A stretch of DNA of 5,402 nucleotides, taken from the NCBI GenBank assembly GCA_002423665.1, contig DINJ01000233.1, forward strand, positions 33,695 through 39,096. Reading direction: 5' to 3'. This DNA is from Bacteroidetes bacterium UBA5543. Its GTDB lineage: Bacteria; Bacteroidota; Bacteroidia; Chitinophagales; Chitinophagaceae. Positions 1 through 5,402 of the stretch are shown here, one piece after another. The notes below the pieces were generated by a model, which made no database searches, had not been told where the DNA came from, and saw only the letters and a program-made list of their open reading frames with translations. The translations under genes were made by a program, and so were the position numbers. Numbering within the stretch: position 1 is the first letter of the stretch; the number at the start of each line of letters is the position of its first letter.

Positions 1-441
1 AACTACTGTAATAATGGTATATAACCATGAGTTTTCTTCTGCAGCACCTTCGGCAGCAGCACCTGCGGCAGGAGCAGCGGCAGTAGGCGGCTGGTAAGCC
101 TCTACATAATCAATAATAGCGTCAATTTCTTCGTCGCTCAGGTTGGGGAACGGCGTCATGGCCGTCATGCTGTACTTCTTATAAACCTCGTTGGCGTATT
201 TGTCGCCCGACGCGATCAAAGATGCAGAGTTTTTCACCCAGCTGTGCAACCAGTCTTTACTGGGCACACGGCCTGATACACCCTGCAGGGCAGGCCCTGT
301 AGATTCCTTAATGGGGTGGTGGCAACTGGCACAGTTTGACTGGAATAACGCTTTACCATCCGGCTGAGCATACGCAGTGCTGAAAAACGCAAAAACTGCA
401 ACGACTAAAGCGAAGGTGCTGTGAGCAATTTTCCGGAACAT
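1..441 (-). CDS. actA: Exported c-type cytochrome, N-terminal part of ActA-like subunit (alternative complex III), 3' end cut by window edge
   Basis: The visible 147 residues begin at an ATG (441-439). A signal peptide or anchor spans about residues 1-25 and ends AYA before Gln26. The cytochrome c heme-binding motif CASCH follows at residues 37-41. Met92 and Met95, just before FPNLSDEEID, are candidates for the distal heme ligand. After this monoheme fold comes a low-complexity Ala/Pro/Glu/Gly linker (about 118-137), then a hydrophobic stretch from Trp139 that looks like the start of a membrane helix, where the window ends. From family knowledge, Bacteroidota ActA proteins carry this kind of monoheme domain (GKALF, GPAL, SGD, FPNLSD signatures) before membrane segments and a pentaheme domain. 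Alternative complex III oxidises menaquinol and passes electrons to a terminal oxidase. The assignment rests on the N-terminal module only; another membrane-anchored cytochrome c is possible. A 276-base leader region upstream fits the first gene of an operon. Confidence 0.72.
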   Translation of the reverse strand, partial: MFRKIAHSTFALVVAVFAFFSTAYAQPDGKALFQSNCASCHHPIKESTGPALQGVSGRVPSKDWLHSWVKNSASLIASGDKYANEVYKKYSMTAMTPFPNLSDEEIDAIIDYVEAYQPPTAAAPAAGAAAEGAAEENSWLYTIITVV

Positions 442-494
442 CGGCTTAATTGATTCTGACACGTATAATAAGTTTGAAAATTAACGTTCCTTTT

Positions 495-628
495 TGACAA
501 AGTGTGGGCAAAACTACACAACATTGAGCAAAGTTTATACACATTTGTTAAAAAATGTTTGTCAAGCCTGGCAAGGGTTTCAGACGATATTTCAATTCTG
601 ACAATGTGTCTTTGTCATTTTTTTGTCA
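495..628. repeat. Cluster of five TTGTCA/TGACAA motifs upstream of the cytochrome gene
   Basis: TGACAA begins at 495 and 599; TTTGTCA begins at 558, 611 and 622. The copies at 599-604 and 612-617 form a perfect inverted repeat, TGACAA-N7-TTGTCA. At uniform base composition fewer than 0.1 copies of this hexamer on both strands are expected in 134 bases, so the clustering is notable. The dyad is followed by seven T residues (617-624 region), so on the plus strand it also resembles a weak terminator, but no plus-strand gene lies upstream. A regulator-binding array is an inference. Confidence 0.4.
509..516 (-). promoter_or_regulatory. Candidate -7 promoter element for the cytochrome gene
   Basis: Read on the minus strand this is TAGTTTTG, an exact match to the Bacteroidota -7 consensus TAnnTTTG. 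It would place transcription start roughly 60 bases before the ATG at 441. No convincing -33 TTTG is found about 19-20 bases further upstream, so this is a half-supported promoter. Confidence 0.35.
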
Positions 629-717
629 GCCGTAAAAACTGATTTATATTAACAAAACTTTGTATCTACGGTAACAAAAAATCCACACTCTGTATATCAA
701 CTGTTTTTAATCCCGTT

Positions 718-1503
718 TTAAATTGACCCTGTACGGCCACCATCTACCGGTATACTGGTGCCATTGACATAGGCTGCTGCCGGTGAAGCTAAAAATGCCA
801 CCATTGCGGCTATTTCCTCAGGATGTCCGAATCGGCCGGCAGGTATCTCTTCCAGCATTTCGTATTCTACTGCCTCTTTGCTTACACCAGCTTTGGCCGA
901 CTTATTATTTATTATATTCTCCAGCCTGGCAGTGCCTGTAGCGCCGGGCAGCACATTATTTACTGTAATACTGAATTTGCCCAGCTCATTAGCCAGAGTT
1001 TTGGCCCAGGAAGCTACAGCACCGCGTATAGTATTGGACACACCCAGCCCTTTCAGCGGAATTTTAACCGAAGTGGATATAATATTAATGATGCGGCCAT
1101 AGCCTGCTGCCTTCATGCCCGGTACAACTGCCGTAGCCAATATATGATTGCACACCAGGTGTTGTTGAAAGGCTGCTTCAAACTGCTCCACTGCGGCGTC
1201 TATACCCTGCCCCGCGGCCGGGCCGCCGCTGTTGTTCACCAGTATATGTACAGTATTACCAGCCACAAAGCCATTTACCACTTCCCTCACCTGCTCAGGC
1301 TTACTAAAATCGGCCACTAAGTAGCCATGTACCTGCCCTTTGGAACTGTCCAGCTTGCCTACTGCCGCCTTCAATGCCTCTTCATTTCGGGCTATCAGGG
1401 TGCAGCTGGCACCCATTGCCGCCAACTCAGCCGCACTGGCAAAACCTATGCCCTGCGTACTGCCGGCCACCAACGCCCTTTTACCCACCAGGTTCAAATC
1501 CAT
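718..1503 (-). CDS. SDR-family protein, FabG-like, with non-canonical active site
   Basis: A complete 261-residue protein of the usual length for a classical short-chain dehydrogenase/reductase, a cytosolic NAD(P)-dependent Rossmann-fold enzyme. The nucleotide-binding motif is GSTQGIG at residues 14-20 (canonical TGxxxGIG). NNSG at 90-93 corresponds to NNAG, a Ser is kept at 143 in GRIINIIS, and the C-terminal PVDGG tail typical of FabG-like proteins is present. The normal YxxxK catalytic pair is absent: the aligned segment reads SNTIRGAV (156-163), giving Ser156 and Arg160. The structural or catalytic Asn aligns with His115. From family knowledge, a subgroup of beta-ketoacyl-ACP-reductase-like SDRs with LSN...R in this place exists and is noted for lacking the standard tetrad, so this looks inherited rather than a sequencing error. 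Substrate unknown. There is no Shine-Dalgarno before the ATG. A weak -7-like TAgatTTTG lies on the minus strand at 1599-1591. The gene is divergent from the small exported protein at 1606. Confidence 0.9.
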   Translation of the reverse strand: MDLNLVGKRALVAGSTQGIGFASAAELAAMGASCTLIARNEEALKAAVGKLDSSKGQVHGYLVADFSKPEQVREVVNGFVAGNTVHILVNNSGGPAAGQGIDAAVEQFEAAFQQHLVCNHILATAVVPGMKAAGYGRIINIISTSVKIPLKGLGVSNTIRGAVASWAKTLANELGKFSITVNNVLPGATGTARLENIINNKSAKAGVSKEAVEYEMLEEIPAGRFGHPEEIAAMVAFLASPAAAYVNGTSIPVDGGRTGSI

Positions 1504-1605
1504 ATCTGATAATATTGAGCGGCTAAGGTAAGCATTGAGGGGGAGAGTGGGAAATGAGGCATGTGTTTAAATTGGACGTTGTATCTTACTCAAAATCTAC
1601 CTTAT

Positions 1606-2118
1606 ATGAAAAACCTTATTCTATTGCTTTTGCTTGCCTACAGCTACTCTCCTGTCCACGCACAGCAGGTACCGGACTACTCCAGCATAAATGGCGGCAC
1701 TACCGAGCAGAAAATTGCCAGGGCTAATGAAGCTGCCTTACAGTCAGCAACTTATCTGCTTGCTATGCCCCCTGATACCAATAACCAGGATGTAAAAGAT
1801 GCCGCAGCCTATTTGTTGATGTGGATGGCTGCAACACCGGACTATTCCTTTGAACTGGGTGATGCGGAAATGGAATTATACGGTAGTAATACTGCCCTGC
1901 TTGCTGTATTACTGGCGGCAATGGTAGACTATGAGATGAACAACCCTGTCAATAAGGATGATAAATATAAAGTGCGGCTAAACGCAACACGAAAGTTTAT
2001 TGCCTATGCACAGAACCCCGCTAACAAAGTAACGATGCCCGATGGACTGAAGAAGGCAGCGGCAGCAGATAAAAAAGGTGAATTAGATAAATACCTCGCA
2101 TCGTTCGATAAAGAATAA
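1606..2118 (+). CDS. Small exported helical protein of unknown function
   Basis: A 170-residue protein when started at the ATG at 1606. That start gives a textbook signal peptide (Met-Lys-Asn, a run of leucines, then PVHA before Gln20), whereas an in-frame ATG at 1561 would add 15 residues ahead of it. The mature part has no cysteines. It is rich in Ala, Leu, Asp and Lys and appears mostly alpha-helical, with helix-like segments at about 33-54, 61-76, 95-111, 119-136 and 147-167. The WMAATPDYSF patch at 73-82 and the Asn-Pro turns at 113-114 and 137-138 stand out. I do not recognise a named domain; it resembles small periplasmic hypothetical proteins of Bacteroidota. It is a single gene, divergent from the SDR and closed by a terminator about 60 bases after the stop. 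Confidence 0.82.
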   Translation: MKNLILLLLLAYSYSPVHAQQVPDYSSINGGTTEQKIARANEAALQSATYLLAMPPDTNNQDVKDAAAYLLMWMAATPDYSFELGDAEMELYGSNTALLAVLLAAMVDYEMNNPVNKDDKYKVRLNATRKFIAYAQNPANKVTMPDGLKKAAAADKKGELDKYLASFDKE

Positions 2119-2177
2119 ACATTCAAAAACTCTTAGCCGCTTATTATTTTGCCTGTGTTTGTGTTCTTCACAACCAT

Positions 2178-2216
2178 ACCCGCACAGGGATTAAAACACC
2201 ACTGTGCGGGTTTTGA
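2178..2216 (+). terminator. Rho-independent terminator after the small exported protein gene
   Basis: A perfect 10-bp stem (2178-2187 ACCCGCACAG pairing with 2202-2211 CTGTGCGGGT) encloses a 14-base loop and runs into TTTTGATTT. The T-rich tail lies only on the plus-strand side, so it serves the gene ending at 2118. Confidence 0.82.
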
Positions 2217-2240
2217 TTTCACGAACAACATCATATCAAT

Positions 2241-2275
2241 CAAAAAAGAAACCCGAATTATTCGGGTTCTTTCTG
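2241..2275 (-). terminator. Rho-independent terminator of the T9SS surface-protein gene, probably bidirectional
   Basis: A stem of AACCCGAA (2250-2257) pairs with TTCGGGTT (2261-2268) around a TTA loop. It extends by AAAG/CTTT with one bulged A. On the minus strand the stem is followed by TTCTTTTTTG, a good U-tract about 40 bases after the stop at 2306. The plus strand is also T-rich beyond the stem (CTTTCTGTTTT), so it can act as backup for the opposing gene. Confidence 0.82.
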
Positions 2276-2305
2276 TTTTATAACGCTATTTAAAAACGTC
2301 TTGAC

Positions 2306-4234
2306 TTATTCAATAATTACACGTTTGTTGATCACAGAATCTCCTGTTACTATCCTTAGCATGTACACTCCCTTAGCTGCATTTTGCAATTCAATTATTT
2401 GTGAAGCAGCATCCATTTTCTCAGACATAATCATTCTGCCGGTAACATCGTACAAAACGATAGTTGTGTTATCATTTAACATCTCATCCAAAGAGACGGT
2501 GAATGTACCTGTACTTGGGTTTGGGTATACCCTAACAGCATTCTGAATATCCAGGGCATTAACTCCTGTTGTTGTATGCAAAGTGTCGCATTTCCATGCA
2601 GAATAATAGCCACCGCATTTACCTCTTACACAAACATCGTAAGTGGTATTTGCGTTGAGACCATTTACAATCGCCACGTTATTGGAGGTAGTAACTACCG
2701 TAGACTGTGGTGTTGATGGATGTGGCGCTACATAATACTCGTAGGAGGTAGCACCTGTAGTGGCGCCCCACCAAACAATGGCACTGTTTGCTGATATGTT
2801 GTTGAAGATAACATAAGCCGGTGCCCCACAAGGCATAGTTACAGTGTCGCATACCCATGCTGACAGGAATGGCGATGCCTGGCATTTGGTCCTTACACAG
2901 AAAATATATTTCTCTCCACCGGTCAGGCCGGTTAGATTTACTGATGTGGCCGTAGTGACCACACCCATCGACGGTGGTGCAGACGAGAGCGGAATGATGT
3001 AGTATTCGTATGCAGCAGCACCTGATGCCGCAGCCCATGTAGCCGTTGCAGTAGTGGGTGACGTGGCTGCAATGTTCAAGGACCCGGGATTAACACATGG
3101 CGGCGGAGGAGCCACAGGTTGACAGATACTGCTGGTAGCAATAGACGTGTAAACTACTTTGCCTTTTGTAGAATTATCGTAAAAATCATAAATAGAGGAA
3201 TCTATACTTAACGTATTTGTTGTGCCCCACCAATCGTTTCTTGTATTCCTGTCAAACCGTCCATTCTGTTTAATGTTATAAAATGAATTACCGGAATAGC
3301 AATTGGAAAAAAAACTGACATTGATGTTTCCAACTGTGCCTGAATAACTAAAATTATCTTCGATGCCAATGCCATTGTAAGCTATCGTATTGTAATAGAT
3401 CTGTCCCTGAGCTGCGTTATCTATATAGATGGCAGTAGCATTGTAAATAAAAGTGTTCTCACTGATGTAACCTATATTTACGGGTGAAGCAGCTTTTACA
3501 TACACACCGTACAAGGTATTCCCCTTATATGTATTCCGCCTTGAGCCGAACTGTTGACCGGTTGAAGAATACCCTATGGCATTGTAGTTGAAGTGATTAT
3601 CATTAAAGTTCCTTAACCCTTGCCTGCTGTTCTCTTCTCTCAGGCCAATACTATTGAATGAAATTTCATTTTCGGTCACCCTACTGTTTATTAACCAGTT
3701 GCCTGAATCGTATATGCCTGTATCGTTCTGAGTTACCAGACATTTATTAATGTATGTATAGTTTGAACTGTTGAATTGCATACTATTTATATGTATAGCA
3801 ATATTATTGTGCTTAAATGTTGAATTACTTATACTCAATTTGGCCCCTGTGGTATAGATCGCTACATCTGCGTATGTAAACAGGCAGTATTGCAGCTTGC
3901 TGGTGTCTACAGATTTAAGGGTAAACCTGATACCTTCCCAAGGATGTAACACGGGGTTAGCGCTGTTAGAGGTAAACTTAATGGTATCAGCACTGGTACC
4001 TACAGCCAACAATTTCCCATCCACCTGAAAAATGTAAGTACTGTCTACACGTACTTCTACACCGGGTTGTATGGTCAGTACTACTCCTGAATCAACGGCC
4101 AGGTTGCCATTAACAATATAAGGGCTGTTCGCTTTAGTCCAAGTAGTGTTGGTTGTAATATTGCCGCTGACAAATACAGCTTTTGTACTGAAGAAACTAC
4201 TGCATAATAACAACAGAAAGAGGATTCTTTTCAT
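2306..4234 (-). CDS. Secreted T9SS cargo: parallel beta-helix, two FN3 domains, type A sorting domain
   Basis: A 642-residue protein starting at the ATG at 4234. Residues 1-19 are a signal peptide (MKRI, leucine run, STKA). Residues about 22-370 form a right-handed parallel beta-helix: Asn-rich rungs recur about every 22-27 residues (near 135, 162, 186, 210, 232, 257, 279, 304), each ending in a small Gly/Ile-rich turn. The closing NDWWGTT (333-339) plus KGKVVYTS is typical of Bacteroidota beta-helix surface proteins. A proline linker (373-379) leads to two FN3-like domains (about 380-466 and 467-556). The C-terminal VYPNP (569-573), LYDVTGR (594-600) and GVYMLRI (622-628), ending KRVIIE, mark a T9SS type A sorting domain, which directs export through the outer membrane and usually cell-surface anchoring or release. 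Such folds often bind or degrade polysaccharides, but I see no clear catalytic motif, so adhesin or glycan binding is only an inference. The gene appears to be transcribed alone, with its own terminator. Confidence 0.92.
   Translation of the reverse strand: MKRILFLLLLCSSFFSTKAVFVSGNITTNTTWTKANSPYIVNGNLAVDSGVVLTIQPGVEVRVDSTYIFQVDGKLLAVGTSADTIKFTSNSANPVLHPWEGIRFTLKSVDTSKLQYCLFTYADVAIYTTGAKLSISNSTFKHNNIAIHINSMQFNSSNYTYINKCLVTQNDTGIYDSGNWLINSRVTENEISFNSIGLREENSRQGLRNFNDNHFNYNAIGYSSTGQQFGSRRNTYKGNTLYGVYVKAASPVNIGYISENTFIYNATAIYIDNAAQGQIYYNTIAYNGIGIEDNFSYSGTVGNINVSFFSNCYSGNSFYNIKQNGRFDRNTRNDWWGTTNTLSIDSSIYDFYDNSTKGKVVYTSIATSSICQPVAPPPPCVNPGSLNIAATSPTTATATWAAASGAAAYEYYIIPLSSAPPSMGVVTTATSVNLTGLTGGEKYIFCVRTKCQASPFLSAWVCDTVTMPCGAPAYVIFNNISANSAIVWWGATTGATSYEYYVAPHPSTPQSTVVTTSNNVAIVNGLNANTTYDVCVRGKCGGYYSAWKCDTLHTTTGVNALDIQNAVRVYPNPSTGTFTVSLDEMLNDNTTIVLYDVTGRMIMSEKMDAASQIIELQNAAKGVYMLRIVTGDSVINKRVIIE
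2567..3097 (-). repeat. Tandem pair of cysteine-rich FN3-like domains inside the T9SS protein
   Basis: Two adjacent segments of 87 and 90 residues match each other: a leading Cys (380 and 469), YEYY (409-412 and 498-501), a TTxxxVxxxGL strand, CVRxKC (446-451 and 535-540) and SAWxCDT (458-464 and 545-551). The four conserved cysteines per copy suggest disulfides formed in the periplasm. DNA identity is clearly lower than protein similarity, so the duplication is old. Confidence 0.75.
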
Positions 4235-4291
4235 AGGTTGTGCGTTTTATCAATGAACGATAGAAATCTCTAACTAAGGTAATGCATACGC

Positions 4292-4307
4292 ATAAACATA
4301 TGTGTAT
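4292..4307. promoter_or_regulatory. Near-perfect dyad upstream of the T9SS protein gene
   Basis: ATAAACATATGTGTAT is a 16-base palindrome with one mismatched pair, centred 65 bases before the ATG at 4234. Its left half, read on the minus strand, gives TATGTTTA, one base from the -7 consensus TAnnTTTG, so the dyad may overlap the promoter. The region is AT-rich and chance cannot be excluded. Confidence 0.25.
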
Positions 4308-4377
4308 TTATCGCTAATAATAATTTGGTTTTAACGGTCCGGTTTAATTGACAGTTAATGAAAATTATCAAAATTGC

Positions 4378-4671
4378 TTACGCGATGTTTTCCAGTTGTC
4401 GGAATACGGGTATTAACGATTGCCCTTTGGACGACAGGTTATATTCTATGTGCAGTGGTTTTACTGTAACCACCCTCTTCTCAAATAATCCTTGCTCTTC
4501 CAATTCTTTCAGCGCAACAGCTATGGATTGTTTATTGGAGCCCGGCACCAATCGCAAAAGCATATTGAACCTGACGGGGCCATCTAACGCTATCCTGAAT
4601 ATCTGGGGCTTCCACTTGCCTGAAAGCGCCTTCAAAAGCCCTTCGGCAGGGCAGCTATTATCACTGTTCAT
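4378..4671 (-). CDS. HxlR-family winged-helix transcriptional regulator
   Basis: A 97-residue protein from the ATG at 4671. A GTG six bases upstream (4677-4675) would add two residues but sits inside a dyad, so the ATG is preferred. The family signature is clear: a single N-terminal cysteine in CPAEGLL (Cys7), SGKWKPQI (17-24), RFNMLLRLVPGSNKQSIAVALKELE forming the helix-turn-helix (34-58), EEQGLFEKR (58-66), and the wing with the conserved Pro72 and IEYNLSSKG (75-83). HxlR proteins act as dimers. Several (for example B. subtilis YodB and HypR) sense quinones, aldehydes or disulfide stress through an N-terminal cysteine. Cys7 is the only cysteine here, so redox sensing is plausible but inferred. 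It is divergent from the thiol oxidoreductase at 4845, its probable target, across a region holding three dyads. No clear terminator follows the stop. Confidence 0.93.
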   Translation of the reverse strand: MNSDNSCPAEGLLKALSGKWKPQIFRIALDGPVRFNMLLRLVPGSNKQSIAVALKELEEQGLFEKRVVTVKPLHIEYNLSSKGQSLIPVFRQLENIA

Positions 4672-4687
4672 ATACACTGTTTGTATA
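4671..4687. promoter_or_regulatory. Operator-like dyad 1, at the HxlR start codon
   Basis: TATACA-N5-TGTATA, a perfect 6-bp inverted repeat whose left edge is the first base of the HxlR ATG. A bound dimer here would block HxlR expression, as expected for autoregulation. The binding is inferred. Confidence 0.45.
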
Positions 4688-4704
4688 GTCAGTTTTACCT
4701 GACT
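4687..4704. promoter_or_regulatory. Operator-like dyad 2
   Basis: AGTCAG-N6-CTGACT, a perfect 6-bp inverted repeat directly abutting dyad 1. It would lie in the 5' leader of the HxlR mRNA and just upstream of the plus-strand promoter candidate. Confidence 0.45.
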
Positions 4705-4706
4705 TA

Positions 4707-4737
4707 TTGTTTGACACAGCCCGTGTCTTCATCTTTG
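4707..4737 (+). promoter_or_regulatory. Candidate promoter for the CxxC oxidoreductase gene
   Basis: TTG at 4707-4709, a 20-base spacer, then CATCTTTG at 4730-4737, one base from the Bacteroidota -7 consensus TAnnTTTG. Transcription would begin near 4744 and give a leader of about 100 bases before the ATG at 4845. Confidence 0.4.
4713..4727. promoter_or_regulatory. Operator-like dyad 3, inside the candidate plus-strand promoter
   Basis: GACAC-N5-GTGTC, a perfect 5-bp inverted repeat. It falls between the candidate -33 TTG (4707-4709) and the -7-like CATCTTTG (4730-4737), so a protein bound here could occlude RNA polymerase for the oxidoreductase gene. Confidence 0.4.
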
Positions 4738-4742
4738 TACTG

Positions 4743-4750
4743 CAAAAGTA
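4743..4750 (-). promoter_or_regulatory. Candidate -7 element for the HxlR gene
   Basis: On the minus strand this reads TACTTTTG, an exact TAnnTTTG match, about 70 bases before the HxlR ATG. It nearly abuts the opposing -7-like box, so the two promoters would be back to back and overlapping. A matching -33 element is not obvious. Confidence 0.4.
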
Positions 4751-4844
4751 ACCTATAAACTAAATGGCGCGGATGGTGAAACGTTAAAATATAACAGTTT
4801 GGCGGTGGAGCAGATGCCTGAATACCACAACACAAAACAAAAAA

Positions 4845-5402
4845 ATGAGACTAACAATTTCAATAATCATGCTTACCCTGGCGGGAATAGGCTGTAAAGG
4901 ACAGACAAAAACAATGGAACAGAAAACCAGCAATCCCCTGTTGTGCGATATAGAAACAGGTCTGTGCGAAGTACACAATACTAACGACACCAATCATGGC
5001 ATGCGCGTGGAACACAGTATTAAACCGGTCAAAGTCATTTACTATACCGACCCCATCTGCTCCTCATGCTGGGGCATAGAACCTCAACTGAGAAAACTGA
5101 AACTGGAATATGGCGGTGCACTGGATATAGAATACAGGATGGGTGGATTATTGCCTGACTGGAGCTACAATAGTGGCGGCATCAGCAAACCGTCGGACGT
5201 AGCACACCACTGGGATGAAGTAAGCGTTTATTATGATATGCCCATTGATGGCGATATATGGCTGGAAGACCCTCTATCTTCGTCCTACCCTCCATCTATA
5301 GCATTTAAAGCAGCACAACTGCAGGACGAGCATAAAGCACTCCTGTTTCTTCGTGAAATACGGGAGATGGTCTTCCTGCAAAAGAAAAATATTACCAAAT
5401 GG
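4845..5402 (+). CDS. DsbA/SpxH(YjbH)-like thioredoxin-fold oxidoreductase with N-terminal export signal, 3' end cut by window edge
   Basis: 186 residues are visible from the ATG at 4845 and the frame is open to the window end. The thioredoxin-fold core begins near residue 62 (VKVIYYTDPICSSCWG), with the CxxC active site Cys72-Ser-Ser-Cys75, then IEPQLRKLKLEYG, YRMGGLLPDW, and DIWLEDPLSSSYPPSIAFKAAQLQ, where the SYPPSIAFKAA block is typical of the FrnE/YjbH branch of the DsbA superfamily. Another cysteine pair lies in LLCDIETGLCE (Cys34, Cys41). Residues 1-17 are hydrophobic and end GIGC (Cys17), an imperfect lipobox, so a periplasmic or lipid-anchored product is likely. An in-frame ATG at 4914 (Met24) would yield a cytosolic form starting just before the Cys34/Cys41 segment, so the true start matters. 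No Shine-Dalgarno is seen; the ATG follows an A-rich run. Role inferred: dithiol/disulfide exchange, controlled by the divergent HxlR regulator. Confidence 0.85.
   Translation, partial: MRLTISIIMLTLAGIGCKGQTKTMEQKTSNPLLCDIETGLCEVHNTNDTNHGMRVEHSIKPVKVIYYTDPICSSCWGIEPQLRKLKLEYGGALDIEYRMGGLLPDWSYNSGGISKPSDVAHHWDEVSVYYDMPIDGDIWLEDPLSSSYPPSIAFKAAQLQDEHKALLFLREIREMVFLQKKNITKW

Noticed and set aside
599..624. TGACAA-N7-TTGTCA followed by a T run as a plus-strand terminator
   Set aside because: The stem is only 6 bp and AT-rich, and no plus-strand gene precedes it; a regulatory dyad fits better.
823..1531. Several plus-strand open frames opposite the SDR gene
   Set aside because: They lie antisense to a full-length SDR with clear motifs and their translations show no family features.
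1561..1605. Upstream in-frame ATG for the small exported protein
   Set aside because: It would put 15 residues ahead of a canonical signal peptide; the ATG at 1606 is the better start.
2301..2546. Plus-strand open frame of 81 codons
   Set aside because: It is antisense to the sorting-domain region of the T9SS gene and has no recognisable features.
2679..3038. Minus-strand cysteine-rich open frame of 119 codons within the T9SS protein gene
   Set aside because: It is an alternate frame of the FN3-coding region, with implausible Cys/His composition, and overlaps a well-supported gene.
2306..4234. Possible tandem DNA repeats or CRISPR-like array in the beta-helix coding region
   Set aside because: The periodicity is at protein level (rungs of about 24 residues); no repeated DNA unit of constant sequence is present.
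4675..4677. GTG start for the HxlR gene
   Set aside because: An ATG six bases downstream keeps all conserved family residues, and the GTG falls within dyad 1.
4358..4702. Plus-strand open frame of 114 codons
   Set aside because: It is antisense to the whole HxlR gene, whose motifs are unambiguous.
4764..4787. Seven-codon open frame in the leader of the oxidoreductase gene (possible leader peptide)
   Set aside because: Too short to distinguish from chance; no attenuator-like alternative hairpins were found beside it.
4784..4993. Minus-strand open frame of 69 codons
   Set aside because: It overlaps the start of the oxidoreductase gene on the opposite strand and shows no family features.

Overview
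The window looks like chromosomal DNA of a Bacteroidota bacterium, probably a Chitinophagaceae or Sphingobacteriia-type aerobe. The signs are a surface protein ending in a type A type IX secretion (T9SS) sorting domain, an N-terminal cytochrome c module resembling Bacteroidota ActA of alternative complex III, gene starts without Shine-Dalgarno sequences, and upstream matches to the Bacteroidota -7 element TAnnTTTG. No rRNA, tRNA, CRISPR array, insertion sequence or phage gene is visible.

Layout, left to right. (1) 1-441, minus: the first 147 codons of an exported c-type cytochrome, cut by the window edge, most likely ActA, the first subunit gene of an alternative complex III operon. (2) 442-717: a 276-base, AT-rich regulatory gap with a -7-like box and five copies of a TTGTCA/TGACAA hexamer. 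(3) 718-1503, minus: a short-chain dehydrogenase/reductase (SDR) that keeps the Rossmann motif but has lost the YxxxK catalytic pair. (4) 1606-2118, plus: a small exported helical protein of unknown function, followed by a strong terminator. (5) 2245-2272: a second hairpin that ends the convergent minus-strand gene. (6) 2306-4234, minus: a 642-residue T9SS cargo protein with a parallel beta-helix, two cysteine-rich FN3 domains and a sorting domain. (7) 4378-4671, minus: a single-cysteine HxlR-type regulator. (8) 4672-4844: a compact divergent regulatory region with three successive perfect dyads and candidate promoters for both directions. (9) 4845-5402, plus: the start of a DsbA/SpxH(YjbH)-like CxxC thiol oxidoreductase with an unexpected N-terminal export or lipoprotein signal, cut by the right edge.

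The genes do not form one pathway. The most coherent unit is the divergent HxlR regulator and CxxC oxidoreductase at the right end, which reads like a redox-sensing switch and its target. The cytochrome fragment belongs to an operon that continues off the left edge. The SDR, the small exported protein and the T9SS protein appear to be separate transcription units. No clearly new multi-gene system is visible. The best leads are the HxlR dyad array, the catalytically altered SDR, the secreted form of a normally cytoplasmic thioredoxin-fold family, and the TTGTCA cluster upstream of the cytochrome operon.
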